Source: RI-43 sp033764725 (lineage in GTDB: Bacteria > Pseudomonadota > Alphaproteobacteria > Caulobacterales > Aquidulcibacteraceae). Taken from it: DNA of 64,000 bases. Below, one piece after another: positions 8,707-16,500 of this stretch. A model generated the notes under the pieces. It saw only the letters and a program-made list of their open reading frames with translations. It was not told the DNA's origin and did no database searches. The stretch's first letter is position 1; each line of letters begins with the position of its first letter. The translations under genes were made by a program, and so were the position numbers. The stretch spans positions 124,001 through 188,000 of the forward strand of contig JANRIR010000051.1 of the NCBI GenBank assembly GCA_033764725.1, written 5' to 3'.

Positions 8707-8964
8707 CTACGCTGCGCCGGGGCGCGCCGATTCGACGACCCAGCCGTCGGCGGTCTTGCGGGCGTCGAGCAAGGCGGGGCCGGGCGATGTGCGCCCGCGG
8801 GCGCGCCAGGCGACGACGGCGAGCGCGCCGGCCAGCGCCAGCGCCGCGACCGCGACGATCGCCGCAGCCACAAGCGAGAGGGCCACGGCGAGCGCTGCGC
8901 CGACGACCAGCGCCAGCGCGCGGGCGAGCGTCGATCCGACAGTGTGCGCGACGCGTTCAGACAT
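8707..8964 (-). CDS. Small membrane protein of unknown function
   Basis: I do not recognise this 85-residue protein. Residues about 14-50 are almost entirely Ala/Val/Leu and would form one long or two short membrane helices, followed by a basic turn (WRARGR) and a soluble tail ending WVVESARPGAA. The ATG at 8964 has a GGAGATGGG-like ribosome-binding site. It lies 48 nt downstream of the TerB/DnaJ gene on the same strand and may be co-transcribed. The biased composition leaves some doubt that it is a real gene. Confidence 0.5.
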   Translation of the reverse strand: MSERVAHTVGSTLARALALVVGAALAVALSLVAAAIVAVAALALAGALAVVAWRARGRTSPGPALLDARKTADGWVVESARPGAA

Positions 8965-9012
8965 CACCCATCTCCATACTCGCTCAAGGATGTCGGCCCC
9001 CGCGCCCGCATT

Positions 9013-9729
9013 TCAAGCCGCGCCTGCCGATTCCACGGTCGCGGGCTGCAATTCGCTGCGAATCTGAGCCCAGGCGGCGTTGATCGCCGCCATTTTGTCC
9101 TGCGCGATCGCCGCAAAGGCCTCCGGCGCGCCGCGCTGCAGCGCCCGATCGGGGTGGTTTTCGGCGGCCATGCGCCGCCACGCGGCGCGGCATTCCTCCA
9201 GCGTCGCGCCCGGCAGCAGGCCGAGGATGGCGTACGGATCCCCCGGATCGGGGCCGAGATTGGTCGCCTTGATGCGGCGGAACTCGATGTCGCTGAAGCC
9301 GAAATGCTCCGACACGGTTTTGAGGTACCGCACCTCCGGCCCGGCGATGGCGCCGTCGGCGGCCGCGATGTGGAACAGGCCGTCGAGCACGTCCTCAAGC
9401 AGACAGGGCTGCGCCCGGTACTTGCGGCCGATCTGCTTTGCGTAGCCCTCGAAGCCGTGCACCGATTGCTTGGCGAGCGCGAACACGCGGCGGAAATTCG
9501 CCTCCTCGCCGGGCGGCGGGCGAAACACCTGCGCCGCGGCCGCGAGTTCGGCGTCCGTCACCGCGCCGTCGGCGCGCGCCATCTTGGCGGCGAGGCCGAT
9601 CACCGCGGTGGTGAAGCCGACATCGCCCGGGTGCAGCGCGCAACCGTCCGCGGCGTCGGGCTGCACCGCGTCGCGGCCCGGATCGAAGGCGCCCTGCGCC
9701 TGGGTGAGAATGGCGGTCCATACGCTCAT
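9013..9729 (-). CDS. TerB-domain and DnaJ-domain protein (DjlA-like)
   Basis: This 238-residue protein combines a TerB-like helical domain (about residues 35-155, with MARADGAVTDAEL and IAAADGAIAGPE, the paired acidic motifs of that fold) with a C-terminal J domain (about 170-230). The J domain has the HPD motif (AAENHPDRAL) needed to stimulate DnaK ATPase. DjlA of E. coli has the same order plus an N-terminal membrane helix, which I do not see here, so this is the soluble alphaproteobacterial form. The start at 9729 (MSVWTAIL) is preferred over an in-frame extension to 9810. Confidence 0.85.
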   Translation of the reverse strand: MSVWTAILTQAQGAFDPGRDAVQPDAADGCALHPGDVGFTTAVIGLAAKMARADGAVTDAELAAAAQVFRPPPGEEANFRRVFALAKQSVHGFEGYAKQIGRKYRAQPCLLEDVLDGLFHIAAADGAIAGPEVRYLKTVSEHFGFSDIEFRRIKATNLGPDPGDPYAILGLLPGATLEECRAAWRRMAAENHPDRALQRGAPEAFAAIAQDKMAAINAAWAQIRSELQPATVESAGAA

Positions 9730-9898
9730 GTCGCCATTGTCGCCGCGCAAACGCGGCGCCGTCGAGGCGAAAACGGCGCGGCCGCGCGGGATTGGCTGAA
9801 ATCTTCGCAATCTTGGGAACCGGTCGGGCGTCTATTTCGTATCACATGCGCCATATAAAATGATGGCGTTGTCATGAACACGTCCCAAGGAGCCTTTG

Positions 9899-10432
9899 AT
9901 GTTGCGCACCGCCGCCCTGTCTCTCGTCGCCCTGCTCGCCGCCGCTCCGATCGCGAGCGCGGACTGCACCAAAACCGCCGTTCGCCCCATGGCGCATCAC
10001 GCCCAGGCCCAGGCGCAGGGCGACATCGTCGACGTCGCGGTCGGCGCCGGCCAATTCGGCACGCTGGTCGCCGCCGTGCAGGCCGCAGGCCTGGTCGATG
10101 CGCTGAAGGGGCCTGGCCCGTTCACCGTCTTCGCGCCGACCGATGCTGCGTTCGCGGCGTTGCCGGCTGGTACGGTCGAGCGCCTGCTGCGTCCGGAGAA
10201 CCGCGCCGAGCTGACCCGCATCCTGACCTACCACGTGGTCCCCGGCCGCGTGACCGCGGCTGACCTGTCCGGCCGCACGGCGACGCCGACCTCGGTCGAA
10301 GGCCGCCGCCTGCAGGTCGACGGCCGTCAGGGCGTCACCGTGAACGGCGCCCGCGTCGTCACCGCCGATGTCGGCGCCTCGAACGGCGTGATCCACGTCA
10401 TCGATCGCGTGCTGATCCCGCCGGCTCACTAA
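9899..10432 (+). CDS. Secreted fasciclin (FAS1) domain protein
   Basis: This is a 177-residue exported protein with a signal peptide (about residues 1-21, ending IASA) and one FAS1 domain. The conserved H1 block FTVFAPTDAAFAALP near residue 75 and the H2 block YHVVPG near 115 are both present, and the domain closes with GVIHVIDRVLIPP. FAS1 proteins take part in adhesion or surface interactions. The ATG at 9899 is 6 nt from AAGGAG. It converges on phaR across a palindromic repeat. Confidence 0.9.
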   Translation: MLRTAALSLVALLAAAPIASADCTKTAVRPMAHHAQAQAQGDIVDVAVGAGQFGTLVAAVQAAGLVDALKGPGPFTVFAPTDAAFAALPAGTVERLLRPENRAELTRILTYHVVPGRVTAADLSGRTATPTSVEGRRLQVDGRQGVTVNGARVVTADVGASNGVIHVIDRVLIPPAH

Positions 10433-10440
10433 CGGTCCTT

Positions 10441-10555
10441 CCCTCTCCCTCTGCAACGGGGGAGAGGGCCAGGGTGAGGGGGCGGCGCCAACTTTCCGAA
10501 GCGCCACACCCCACCCTCACCCCAACCCTCTCCCTCCAATGGAGGGAGAGGGAGC
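10441..10555. repeat. Intergenic palindromic repeat, CTCTCCC type
   Basis: Two GC-rich hairpins (10441-10468 and 10526-10552) with CCCTCTCCC / GGGAGAGGG arms face each other and together form one large imperfect palindrome filling the gap between convergent genes. A similar unit occurs at 24028-24157. Such elements often act as bidirectional transcription ends, which is inferred here. Confidence 0.75.
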
Positions 10556-10559
10556 AGGT

Positions 10560-11180
10560 TTAAGGCTTGCGCTGCGGCGTGAGTTGATCGAGCTGCTTTT
10601 GCATCGCCTCCATCTGCTTGCGCAGATCGGCGACGGCGTCATCGCCAGCGGCCTCGGGCGGGCGCTCGGCGGCGGAGCGCAGGGGCGGCTGTCCGACCGC
10701 GAACGGCGACCACATGCGCAGCGCCTGCTCGAACATCGCCATGTTTTGGCGCGTTTGCTCTTCGAACGCGGTCATCGGATTGCGGCCGCCGAAGGTGCGG
10801 GTCATATGCTCGCGCAATTGGTCCTGCTGGCGATGGAAGCTCTCCATGCTCATCTCAAGATAGGCCGGCAGGAAGCTCTGCATTGAATCGCCGTAGAAGC
10901 GGATCAAGCGGCGCAGGAACTGGACGGGCAAAAGGTTTTGCCCCCGGCTTTCCTGTTCGAAAATGATCTGGGTCAGCACCGAGCGGGTGATGTCCTCGCC
11001 GGTCTTGGCGTCGAGCACGACGAAATCGAGCCCCTCGCGCACCATTTCGCTCAAGTGATCGAGCGTCACATAGGCGCTGGTCTGGGTGTTGTAGAGCCGC
11101 CGGTTGGCGTACTTCTTGATGACGATCGGCTCGGCCGGGGCCTGCTTCGCGTCGCTCGCGCCGCCGCTTTGATCCGCCAC
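10560..11180 (-). CDS. phaR: Polyhydroxyalkanoate synthesis regulator PhaR
   Basis: PhaR represses phasin and its own gene and senses PHA granules by binding the polymer. The product has the PHB_acc_N domain with the family signature VIKKYANRRLYNTQTSAYV near residue 20, then a second conserved block (FEQESRGQNLLPVQFLRRLI, about 75-95) and a Gln/Met-rich C-terminal coiled coil. I chose the GTG at 11180, giving 206 residues, the usual length; a longer frame upstream has no family similarity. It is divergent from phaA across 234 nt. Confidence 0.92.
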   Translation of the reverse strand: MADQSGGASDAKQAPAEPIVIKKYANRRLYNTQTSAYVTLDHLSEMVREGLDFVVLDAKTGEDITRSVLTQIIFEQESRGQNLLPVQFLRRLIRFYGDSMQSFLPAYLEMSMESFHRQQDQLREHMTRTFGGRNPMTAFEEQTRQNMAMFEQALRMWSPFAVGQPPLRSAAERPPEAAGDDAVADLRKQMEAMQKQLDQLTPQRKP

Positions 11181-11414
11181 GCCTGACCACCTTCGCTTGC
11201 GTCCGCGGCCCGGAAGAGCGCCGCGAACCGTGTTCGCCCAAGGCAGACTCGCCTTTTGTGCGCCGCAACGCAAGGATGGGGCGCTGCTTTATTGCATTGC
11301 GGCGCCGCGATTCGCTTCCCCAGCGAGAGCGCCGCCGCCCCGCCCGGCTTGGATTCGGGCTGTGCCTCGTGCAAACAGGTTGCCGAACAACGACAATTCC
11401 GGAGGAGCCCGCCC

Positions 11415-12593
11415 ATGGCCGCAACTGACATCGTGATCGCCGCAGCCGCCCGCACCCCGGTCGGGTCGTTCAACGGCGCGTTCGCCAATCTGGCCGCGCA
11501 TGAGCTCGGCAAGGCCGCGATCGTCGCTGCGCTGCAGCGCGCCGGCGTCGACGCCAAGGACGTATCCGAGGTCGTGCTTGGCCAGGTGCTCACCGCCAAC
11601 AACGGCATGAACCCCGCCCGCCAAGCCAGCCGCGCCGCCGGCGTGCCGGACGAAAGCCCCGCCTGGGGCTTGAACCAGGTGTGCGGCTCGGGCCTGCGCG
11701 CGGTGGCCACGGGCTATCAGCAGATCAAGGCCGGCGACGCTGCAATCGTGGTCGCCGGCGGCCAGGAGAGCATGAGCCTTGCGCCCCACGTCGCGCATTT
11801 GCGCGCCGGGCAGAAAATGGGCGGTCTCGAGTTCGCCGATTCCATGATCAAGGACGGCCTGACCGACGTGTTCTACGGCTATCACATGGGCATCACGGCC
11901 GAGAACGTCGCGGAGAAGTGGCAGATCACGCGCGAAGATCAGGACCGTTTCGCCACCGAGTCCCAGCTCAAGGCCTCAGCCGCGCAAAAGGCCGGCAAAT
12001 TCGTCGACGAGATCGCGCGCGTCACCTATTCCACCCGCAAGGGCGACGTGACCGTCGATCGCGACGAATATATTCGCCATGACGCAACCATCGAGGCGGC
12101 CGCGAAACTGAAGCCCGCCTTCAAGAAGGACGGCACCGTCACCGCCGCCAACGCATCGGGCATCAATGACGGCGCCGCCGCGATCGTTCTCATGACCGCG
12201 AAGGAAGCCGAGCGCCGCAAGATCGAGCCTTTGGCGCGCATCGCGTCGTTCGCCTCTCGCGGCGTCGATCCCGCGGTGATGGGCACCGGCCCAATCCCCG
12301 CCTCCAAGGCCGCACTGGAGAAGGCCGGCTGGAAAGCGTCGGACCTCGACCTCATCGAGGCCAACGAAGCCTTCGCCGCCCAGGCGCTGGCGGTGAACAA
12401 GGACATGGGCTGGGATCCCGCCAAGGTGAACGTCAATGGCGGCGCCATCGCCATCGGCCACCCGATCGGCGCCTCGGGCGCGCGCATCCTCACCACGCTG
12501 CTCTACGAACTGCGCCGCCGCAACGCGAAGAAGGGCCTCGCCACGCTGTGCATCGGCGGGGGGATGGGGATTGCGCTGTGTGTGGAGCGGTAG
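11415..12593 (+). CDS. phaA: Acetyl-CoA acetyltransferase (beta-ketothiolase) PhaA
   Basis: This thiolase condenses two acetyl-CoA to acetoacetyl-CoA, the first step of polyhydroxybutyrate synthesis, and can also work in the degradative direction. The 392-residue protein has the nucleophile Cys90 (NQVCGSGLRA), the catalytic His in GGAIAIGHPIGASG near residue 345 and the second Cys in LCIGGGMG near 380. The ATG at 11415 follows GGAGGAG. Its neighbour is phaR; the matching reductase phaB is 8 kb away. The upstream gap contains a patch TGCTTTATTGCATTGC (11285-11300) that could hold promoter or PhaR sites. Confidence 0.93.
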   Translation: MAATDIVIAAAARTPVGSFNGAFANLAAHELGKAAIVAALQRAGVDAKDVSEVVLGQVLTANNGMNPARQASRAAGVPDESPAWGLNQVCGSGLRAVATGYQQIKAGDAAIVVAGGQESMSLAPHVAHLRAGQKMGGLEFADSMIKDGLTDVFYGYHMGITAENVAEKWQITREDQDRFATESQLKASAAQKAGKFVDEIARVTYSTRKGDVTVDRDEYIRHDATIEAAAKLKPAFKKDGTVTAANASGINDGAAAIVLMTAKEAERRKIEPLARIASFASRGVDPAVMGTGPIPASKAALEKAGWKASDLDLIEANEAFAAQALAVNKDMGWDPAKVNVNGGAIAIGHPIGASGARILTTLLYELRRRNAKKGLATLCIGGGMGIALCVER

Positions 12594-12675
12594 TCTCGGC
12601 GCAACTGCGAAGGGTGTGCGTGGAGCGGTAGTCTCGACGGAGGCTGCGAGGGCTATGCGTGGAGCTGTCAGCGAT
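12582..12675 (+). repeat. Imperfect 38-bp tandem repeat at the phaA 3' end
   Basis: The sequence GTGGAGCGGTAGTCTCG, containing the last codons and stop of phaA, occurs at 12582-12598 and again at 12620-12636. A third, more diverged copy starts at 12659 (GTGGAGCTGTCAGCG) just before the next start codon. The period is 38-39 bp, which suggests local duplication. Confidence 0.7.
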
Positions 12676-13096
12676 GCGTTTTGCGGCCAGCGCGGTACTC
12701 GTTGGAGCTTTGGCGTGCATCGTCGGGTGCGACGAACCGGCGCCCGCCACGAAGACTCCGATTGTGGAGTTTGAAGTTGTTGAGACGACGCCGCCGATTG
12801 CGGCGGCGCTGCCGCCATTGCCAATTCCGCTGGTCGATGAAGATCCCAGCGACTTGACCGTCGCGGAGTTCGTCGGTGCGTGGACGCTCACCGATTACTG
12901 CAACGAACCGAGTCGCTTTTACGCGGACGGCGCATTCGCGCGCGGCGAAGCGACCGGCCGATGGTCGCTCAATGGCGGGCGTTTGACCATCGTTGAGGAC
13001 GGGCGGACATCCAACGTAACGCTCAACCCGTTCAGTGAGAACGTCATCGCCTACGGCGACCCTGGCGGCTTGCTGGCGATGTATCGGCGCTGCTAG
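12674..13096 (+). CDS. Predicted lipoprotein of unknown function
   Basis: I do not recognise a family. The 140-residue protein starts with a lipoprotein signal (FAASAVLVGALACIVGC; the IVGC segment is the likely lipobox) followed by a Pro/Thr-rich linker to about residue 60. The C-terminal part (from VAEFVGAWTLTDYC) looks like a small beta-rich domain that starts as in lipocalin-like stress proteins (VGAWTL, then RWSLNGGRLTI), with cysteines near both ends. The start at 12674 is chosen because it leaves a normal signal peptide. Confidence 0.7.
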   Translation: MRFAASAVLVGALACIVGCDEPAPATKTPIVEFEVVETTPPIAAALPPLPIPLVDEDPSDLTVAEFVGAWTLTDYCNEPSRFYADGAFARGEATGRWSLNGGRLTIVEDGRTSNVTLNPFSENVIAYGDPGGLLAMYRRC

Positions 13097-13338
13097 CCAC
13101 GGAACGCAATTTCACTGAAGCGAACAAGGCGTTCGCGACGCGGACGGTGGCGTCGATCTGGGCGTCTACCTCTGCGTCCCGCGCGAATGCATGCTCTTTC
13201 GCGGACCTCTGGCTTACTGTCCGCGTGCTGTGTGCGTTCACCATACACAACGCGTTCAGGCCCAACCCTGCACGCGCGCCTTCAAGCGGCAAGGCGCTTG
13301 CGGTTGCGCAGGATCGTTTACCGCGGTGATAAAATACG

Positions 13339-13599
13339 ATGCCCATTACTTCAAAACTCTCAGCCCAAGGCCAAATCTCTGTGCCGGCCGAAATCCGTAA
13401 AGGGCTGGGCGTTGGCCCCGGCTCGACGATCGAATGGACGGAGAAGGACGGCGAAATCCGCGTTCGGCGTGTTGGCAAATATACGTCGGCTGACGTGCAC
13501 GCCGCGCTGTTCGCGGATGCGCCGCCCAAGGCCAAAACCGCCGAAGACTTGAAGGACGGCGTGCGCGCCCACATGCGCGCCAAGCATGCGCGCGCTTGA
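13339..13599 (+). CDS. AbrB/MazE-type antitoxin, VapB-like
   Basis: The 86-residue protein has an N-terminal SpoVT-AbrB swapped-hairpin DNA-binding domain (SKLSAQGQISVPAEIRKGLG, then GSTIEWTEKDGEIRVRR) and a C-terminal tail that would bind the toxin. It overlaps the following PIN toxin gene by 14 nt, the usual antitoxin-first order. The pair should autoregulate. There is no typical operator palindrome as clear as those of the other two modules. Confidence 0.85.
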   Translation: MPITSKLSAQGQISVPAEIRKGLGVGPGSTIEWTEKDGEIRVRRVGKYTSADVHAALFADAPPKAKTAEDLKDGVRAHMRAKHARA

Positions 13600-13966
13600 T
13601 GCGAACGCGCTCGTGCGCCTCATCGCGCGCGACGATTCGGGCCAGGCGGCCAAGGCGGACGCCGCAATCGAGGCCGGCGCGTGGGTGTCGCAGCTTGTGT
13701 TGATGGAGACCGTTTGGGTTTTGGACTCTGTCTACAATCGATCGCCGAAGCAGATCGCGCTGGCCATCGAGATGCTTCTCGACCACCAACAGATCAGCGT
13801 TCAAGGCGCAGAGCTTGTCGCCCGCGCGGCTGCGCTGTTCCGCGCCAATCCAAAGCTCGGCTTTTCCGATTGCCTGATCCTCGAGACGGCGCGTCAGCAC
13901 GGTCATATGCCTCTGCTGACGTTCGATCGGCGCCTCGGCGCGCTTGACGGCGTGGAGCGGCTTTAG
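13586..13966 (+). CDS. PIN-domain ribonuclease toxin, VapC-like
   Basis: This 126-residue protein is a PIN-fold nuclease of the type II toxin group. The acidic active-site residues are visible: Asp in ALDANALVRL near residue 5, Glu in LMETVWVL near 42, and the Asp pair around FSDCLIL (about 93) and LTFDRRL (about 111). It is translationally linked to the AbrB-type antitoxin. Its stop overlaps that of the convergent AraC gene by 2 nt. VapC toxins cut initiator tRNA or rRNA; the target here is unknown. Confidence 0.88.
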   Translation: MRALDANALVRLIARDDSGQAAKADAAIEAGAWVSQLVLMETVWVLDSVYNRSPKQIALAIEMLLDHQQISVQGAELVARAAALFRANPKLGFSDCLILETARQHGHMPLLTFDRRLGALDGVERL

Positions 13967-14706
13967 ACCATCTCGATCACGGCGCCATTCTTCAGCAGCG
14001 TTGACGCGCTCAAGCCGAACATGGCGCGAAAGGTCGCGCTGAAATGCGCCGAGCTGGAGAAGCCTGCATCGTGGGCGGCGCTCGTCAGCGTGGCGCCATC
14101 GCGCAGCTGCATCGCCACCACGCGCAGGCGCGCCCAGGCGCGATAGCGACGGAACGGCACGCCCGTCGCCCGCGTGAACGCGCGTTGGAAATGGCGGCTC
14201 GACGCGCCGGCGAGAAGCGCTGCGTCACGTACGCTGTCAAAGCGCTGCGGCGCATCGTGCAGCGCGCGAATGATCGACGCGAGCGCTGCGTCCGTCTGCG
14301 GCCGGGGCGGCAAGTGCAGGACGCGCGCCAACGCATCCATCAGCGCTGCGGGCGCGCACATCGTTCGCGCCAGCGCGGCGCACGCATCGTGCGCAACAGC
14401 CGCTTCCGCATCGCCCGCGCACGCCAGCTTTTGAGCCAGGGCGGCGTAATCGTCGCTCGCCGCGTCGAGATAGACGAACGCCATCATCCCCTGGGCGTCG
14501 ATGTGATGACGCGCGCCGGGCGGCACAATGGCTAGGCGTGTCATGCGGCTTACCGGCGCTGCGGCGAACATCGTGCAGCAAAAGGCGCGCTCGATCCCGA
14601 TCGCGGCGACCGCCACCGACACGCGATGCGGCGCCAGCTTGAGGCTCGGCCCCACATACGCCGCGCGCGCGCCGTCGATTAGGATGCGTGATGCGCTATC
14701 GGCCAT
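13963..14706 (-). CDS. AraC-family transcriptional regulator
   Basis: The 247-residue protein has a sensor-like N-terminal half (a short cupin-like region with VPPGARHHID) and a C-terminal double helix-turn-helix of about 100 residues. The AraC signature is seen in SSRHFQRAFTRATGVPFRRY and the second helix pair in SAAHDAGFSSSAHFSATFRAMFG. The start at 14706 gives a normal length. The target is unknown. The small membrane protein gene 60 nt upstream on the same strand may belong to the same transcript. Confidence 0.88.
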   Translation of the reverse strand: MADSASRILIDGARAAYVGPSLKLAPHRVSVAVAAIGIERAFCCTMFAAAPVSRMTRLAIVPPGARHHIDAQGMMAFVYLDAASDDYAALAQKLACAGDAEAAVAHDACAALARTMCAPAALMDALARVLHLPPRPQTDAALASIIRALHDAPQRFDSVRDAALLAGASSRHFQRAFTRATGVPFRRYRAWARLRVVAMQLRDGATLTSAAHDAGFSSSAHFSATFRAMFGLSASTLLKNGAVIEMV

Positions 14707-14766
14707 GCCGATGAGCTTAGCGCACGGCGGGCGAAAGCGAAGGTGTGCGTACGCCACAATCCGGCC

Positions 14767-15138
14767 TCAGGCGCGCCCGCGCCAGGCGTCGAATGTGACG
14801 ATCGCCAGCGGAAGCAAGGCGAAGGCGTCGACGCGCGCAATCGTGCGCAACGCGCCCTCGGGCGCGCCGGCGCGCAGATACAGGATCAGGAAACTGATCA
14901 CGCTCACCGCAGTCGCCGCTGCAGCGGCGCGGCGCGCGCCCGGGTCGAAGGCGGCCCAGATCGTCAAGGTAAGAATGGCCAGGAACAAGCCGCCGCGATG
15001 GCTCAACAGCACGCCCAGCGCGCCGCTCGGGGCCACGTCATAAAGCCGCGCGACAAGCGCCGGTGAGAACGCCGCCGCCGCCGGCGCCGCGTGGATGGCC
15101 GCCAGCGCGAACCAGCTGGCCCTCACAACCCAGTCCAT
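14767..15138 (-). CDS. Four-helix integral membrane protein of unknown function
   Basis: I do not recognise this 123-residue protein. It has about four hydrophobic segments: residues 3-25, 43-62, 68-87 and 103-117, with short polar loops (DPGARR, RAGAPEG), the size and layout of DoxX-like or other small inner-membrane proteins, but no diagnostic motif is visible. It precedes the AraC regulator on the same strand. Confidence 0.65.
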   Translation of the reverse strand: MDWVVRASWFALAAIHAAPAAAAFSPALVARLYDVAPSGALGVLLSHRGGLFLAILTLTIWAAFDPGARRAAAAATAVSVISFLILYLRAGAPEGALRTIARVDAFALLPLAIVTFDAWRGRA

Positions 15139-15229
15139 GCAGCCGCCTCCCTGCGCCGGTCATGAACGATACCGACGCAGGGATGGCTCCGCTTTCAAAA
15201 ACGCGCCACGCAGCAACGCGCCAGCCGCC

Positions 15230-16372
15230 TCACCCCCGCAGCGCTTCCCACATCGCCATGGCGATGGAGAAGGCGCGCAGATCGCCGACGGTCGTTGCGC
15301 CCATTTTGTTCATCACGAACGCAAACGTCGTGCGCGCGTCGAAATCGATCAGCGCAAGCGAGCCGCCATAACCGCCCCAGAACATCGAATTCGGATTGGG
15401 AAACGGCACGGTTCCGCCGGCCAGACCGAAGCCGAGACCATAGCGCACGGGCATGCGCAGGATGCGGTCGGTTCCTTCGAATTGCAGCTCCAGCGCCTTG
15501 CGCGCGCCCGCTTCGCTCAGGATGCGCTTGCCCTTTGCGACGCCGCCATTGACGAAAGCCGCGTGAATTTCCGCCACCGCGCGCGCATTGCTCGTGCCGC
15601 CAGCGGCGGGGATCTCGGCTCCGCGCCAGGCGCGCGTGCGCGTATCGCGCGGATTAAGCGGAGGATTGCTCAGTATTCGCCGCTCCTCCTCCGATTGTTG
15701 GCCATCGGCGCTGAGCGGCGCCAGCACCGGCGGCGGCACGAGATCGGCGACGCGATGATCCTCGCTCTCCGACAAGCCGATGTGAAAATCGGCGCCGAGC
15801 GGGCCGGCGATCTCTTCGCGGAATACGGTCCCCACGCTTTTGCCGCTGACGCGGCGGATCACTTCGCCGACGAGATAGCCCTGCGTGAGCGCGTGGTAGC
15901 CCGCCTCCGCGCCCGGCGCCCACATCGGCGCCTGCGCGGCGAGCAGGCTTGTGGCCTTGTCCCAATCATAAATATCTGCGGGCGCCAGCGTTTCGGTCCA
16001 GCCCGGAAGGCCGGCCGTATGCGCCATCAAGTGGCTGACCTTGACGTCTTGCTTTCCATTTTGCGCAAATTCCGGCCAGTAGCGCGCCACCGGCGCATCG
16101 AAATCGATGAGCCCGCGATCGGCAAGCATGAGCGCGGTGAGCGCCGTCATGGTCTTGGTGGTGGAATAGACGTTGACGATCGTGTCGCGCGTCCAGGGCC
16201 GTGTGCGCTCGGCATCGGCGTGGCCGCCCCAGAGATCGACCACCGTCTCGCCGTCCTTGGTGATGCACAACGAGGCGCCGATATCGTCGCCCTTGGCGAA
16301 GTTCTCGGCGAATGCGGCGCGCACGCCGGCGAATTGGTCTGTGGTGAAGCCGTCGATCTGCGCCGCGCTCAT
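15230..16372 (-). CDS. Serine hydrolase, class C beta-lactamase/EstB esterase family
   Basis: This 380-residue protein belongs to the beta-lactamase-fold esterases. The nucleophile motif SxxK is STTK in NVYSTTKTMTALTAL near residue 70, and the Tyr motif is in GYHALTQGYLVGEVI near 160. I see no signal peptide, as in cytoplasmic EstB-type esterases. Such enzymes hydrolyse short esters; beta-lactam resistance should not be assumed. It lies downstream of the TonB receptor on the same strand, but a terminator separates them. Confidence 0.85.
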   Translation of the reverse strand: MSAAQIDGFTTDQFAGVRAAFAENFAKGDDIGASLCITKDGETVVDLWGGHADAERTRPWTRDTIVNVYSTTKTMTALTALMLADRGLIDFDAPVARYWPEFAQNGKQDVKVSHLMAHTAGLPGWTETLAPADIYDWDKATSLLAAQAPMWAPGAEAGYHALTQGYLVGEVIRRVSGKSVGTVFREEIAGPLGADFHIGLSESEDHRVADLVPPPVLAPLSADGQQSEEERRILSNPPLNPRDTRTRAWRGAEIPAAGGTSNARAVAEIHAAFVNGGVAKGKRILSEAGARKALELQFEGTDRILRMPVRYGLGFGLAGGTVPFPNPNSMFWGGYGGSLALIDFDARTTFAFVMNKMGATTVGDLRAFSIAMAMWEALRG

Positions 16373-16439
16373 CGTCTGCGTCTCCTCGTGTTTTTTCTCA
16401 TGCTTAGGGCGTGCCGCAGCGTCAAGGCGAGCGGCCGGA

Positions 16440-16478
16440 CAAAAAAGAAGCGCAGACGGGGCCGCCGCCTGCGCTTCG
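16440..16478 (-). terminator. Rho-independent terminator of the TonB receptor gene
   Basis: On the minus strand a 9-bp stem GAAGCGCAG/CTGCGCTTC (complement 16469-16477 and 16447-16455) is followed directly by six T (16446-16441). It lies 23 nt past the stop codon of the receptor gene and separates it from the hydrolase gene. Confidence 0.85.
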
Positions 16479-16500
16479 ATCGAACGATGCGCTCCGCGCT

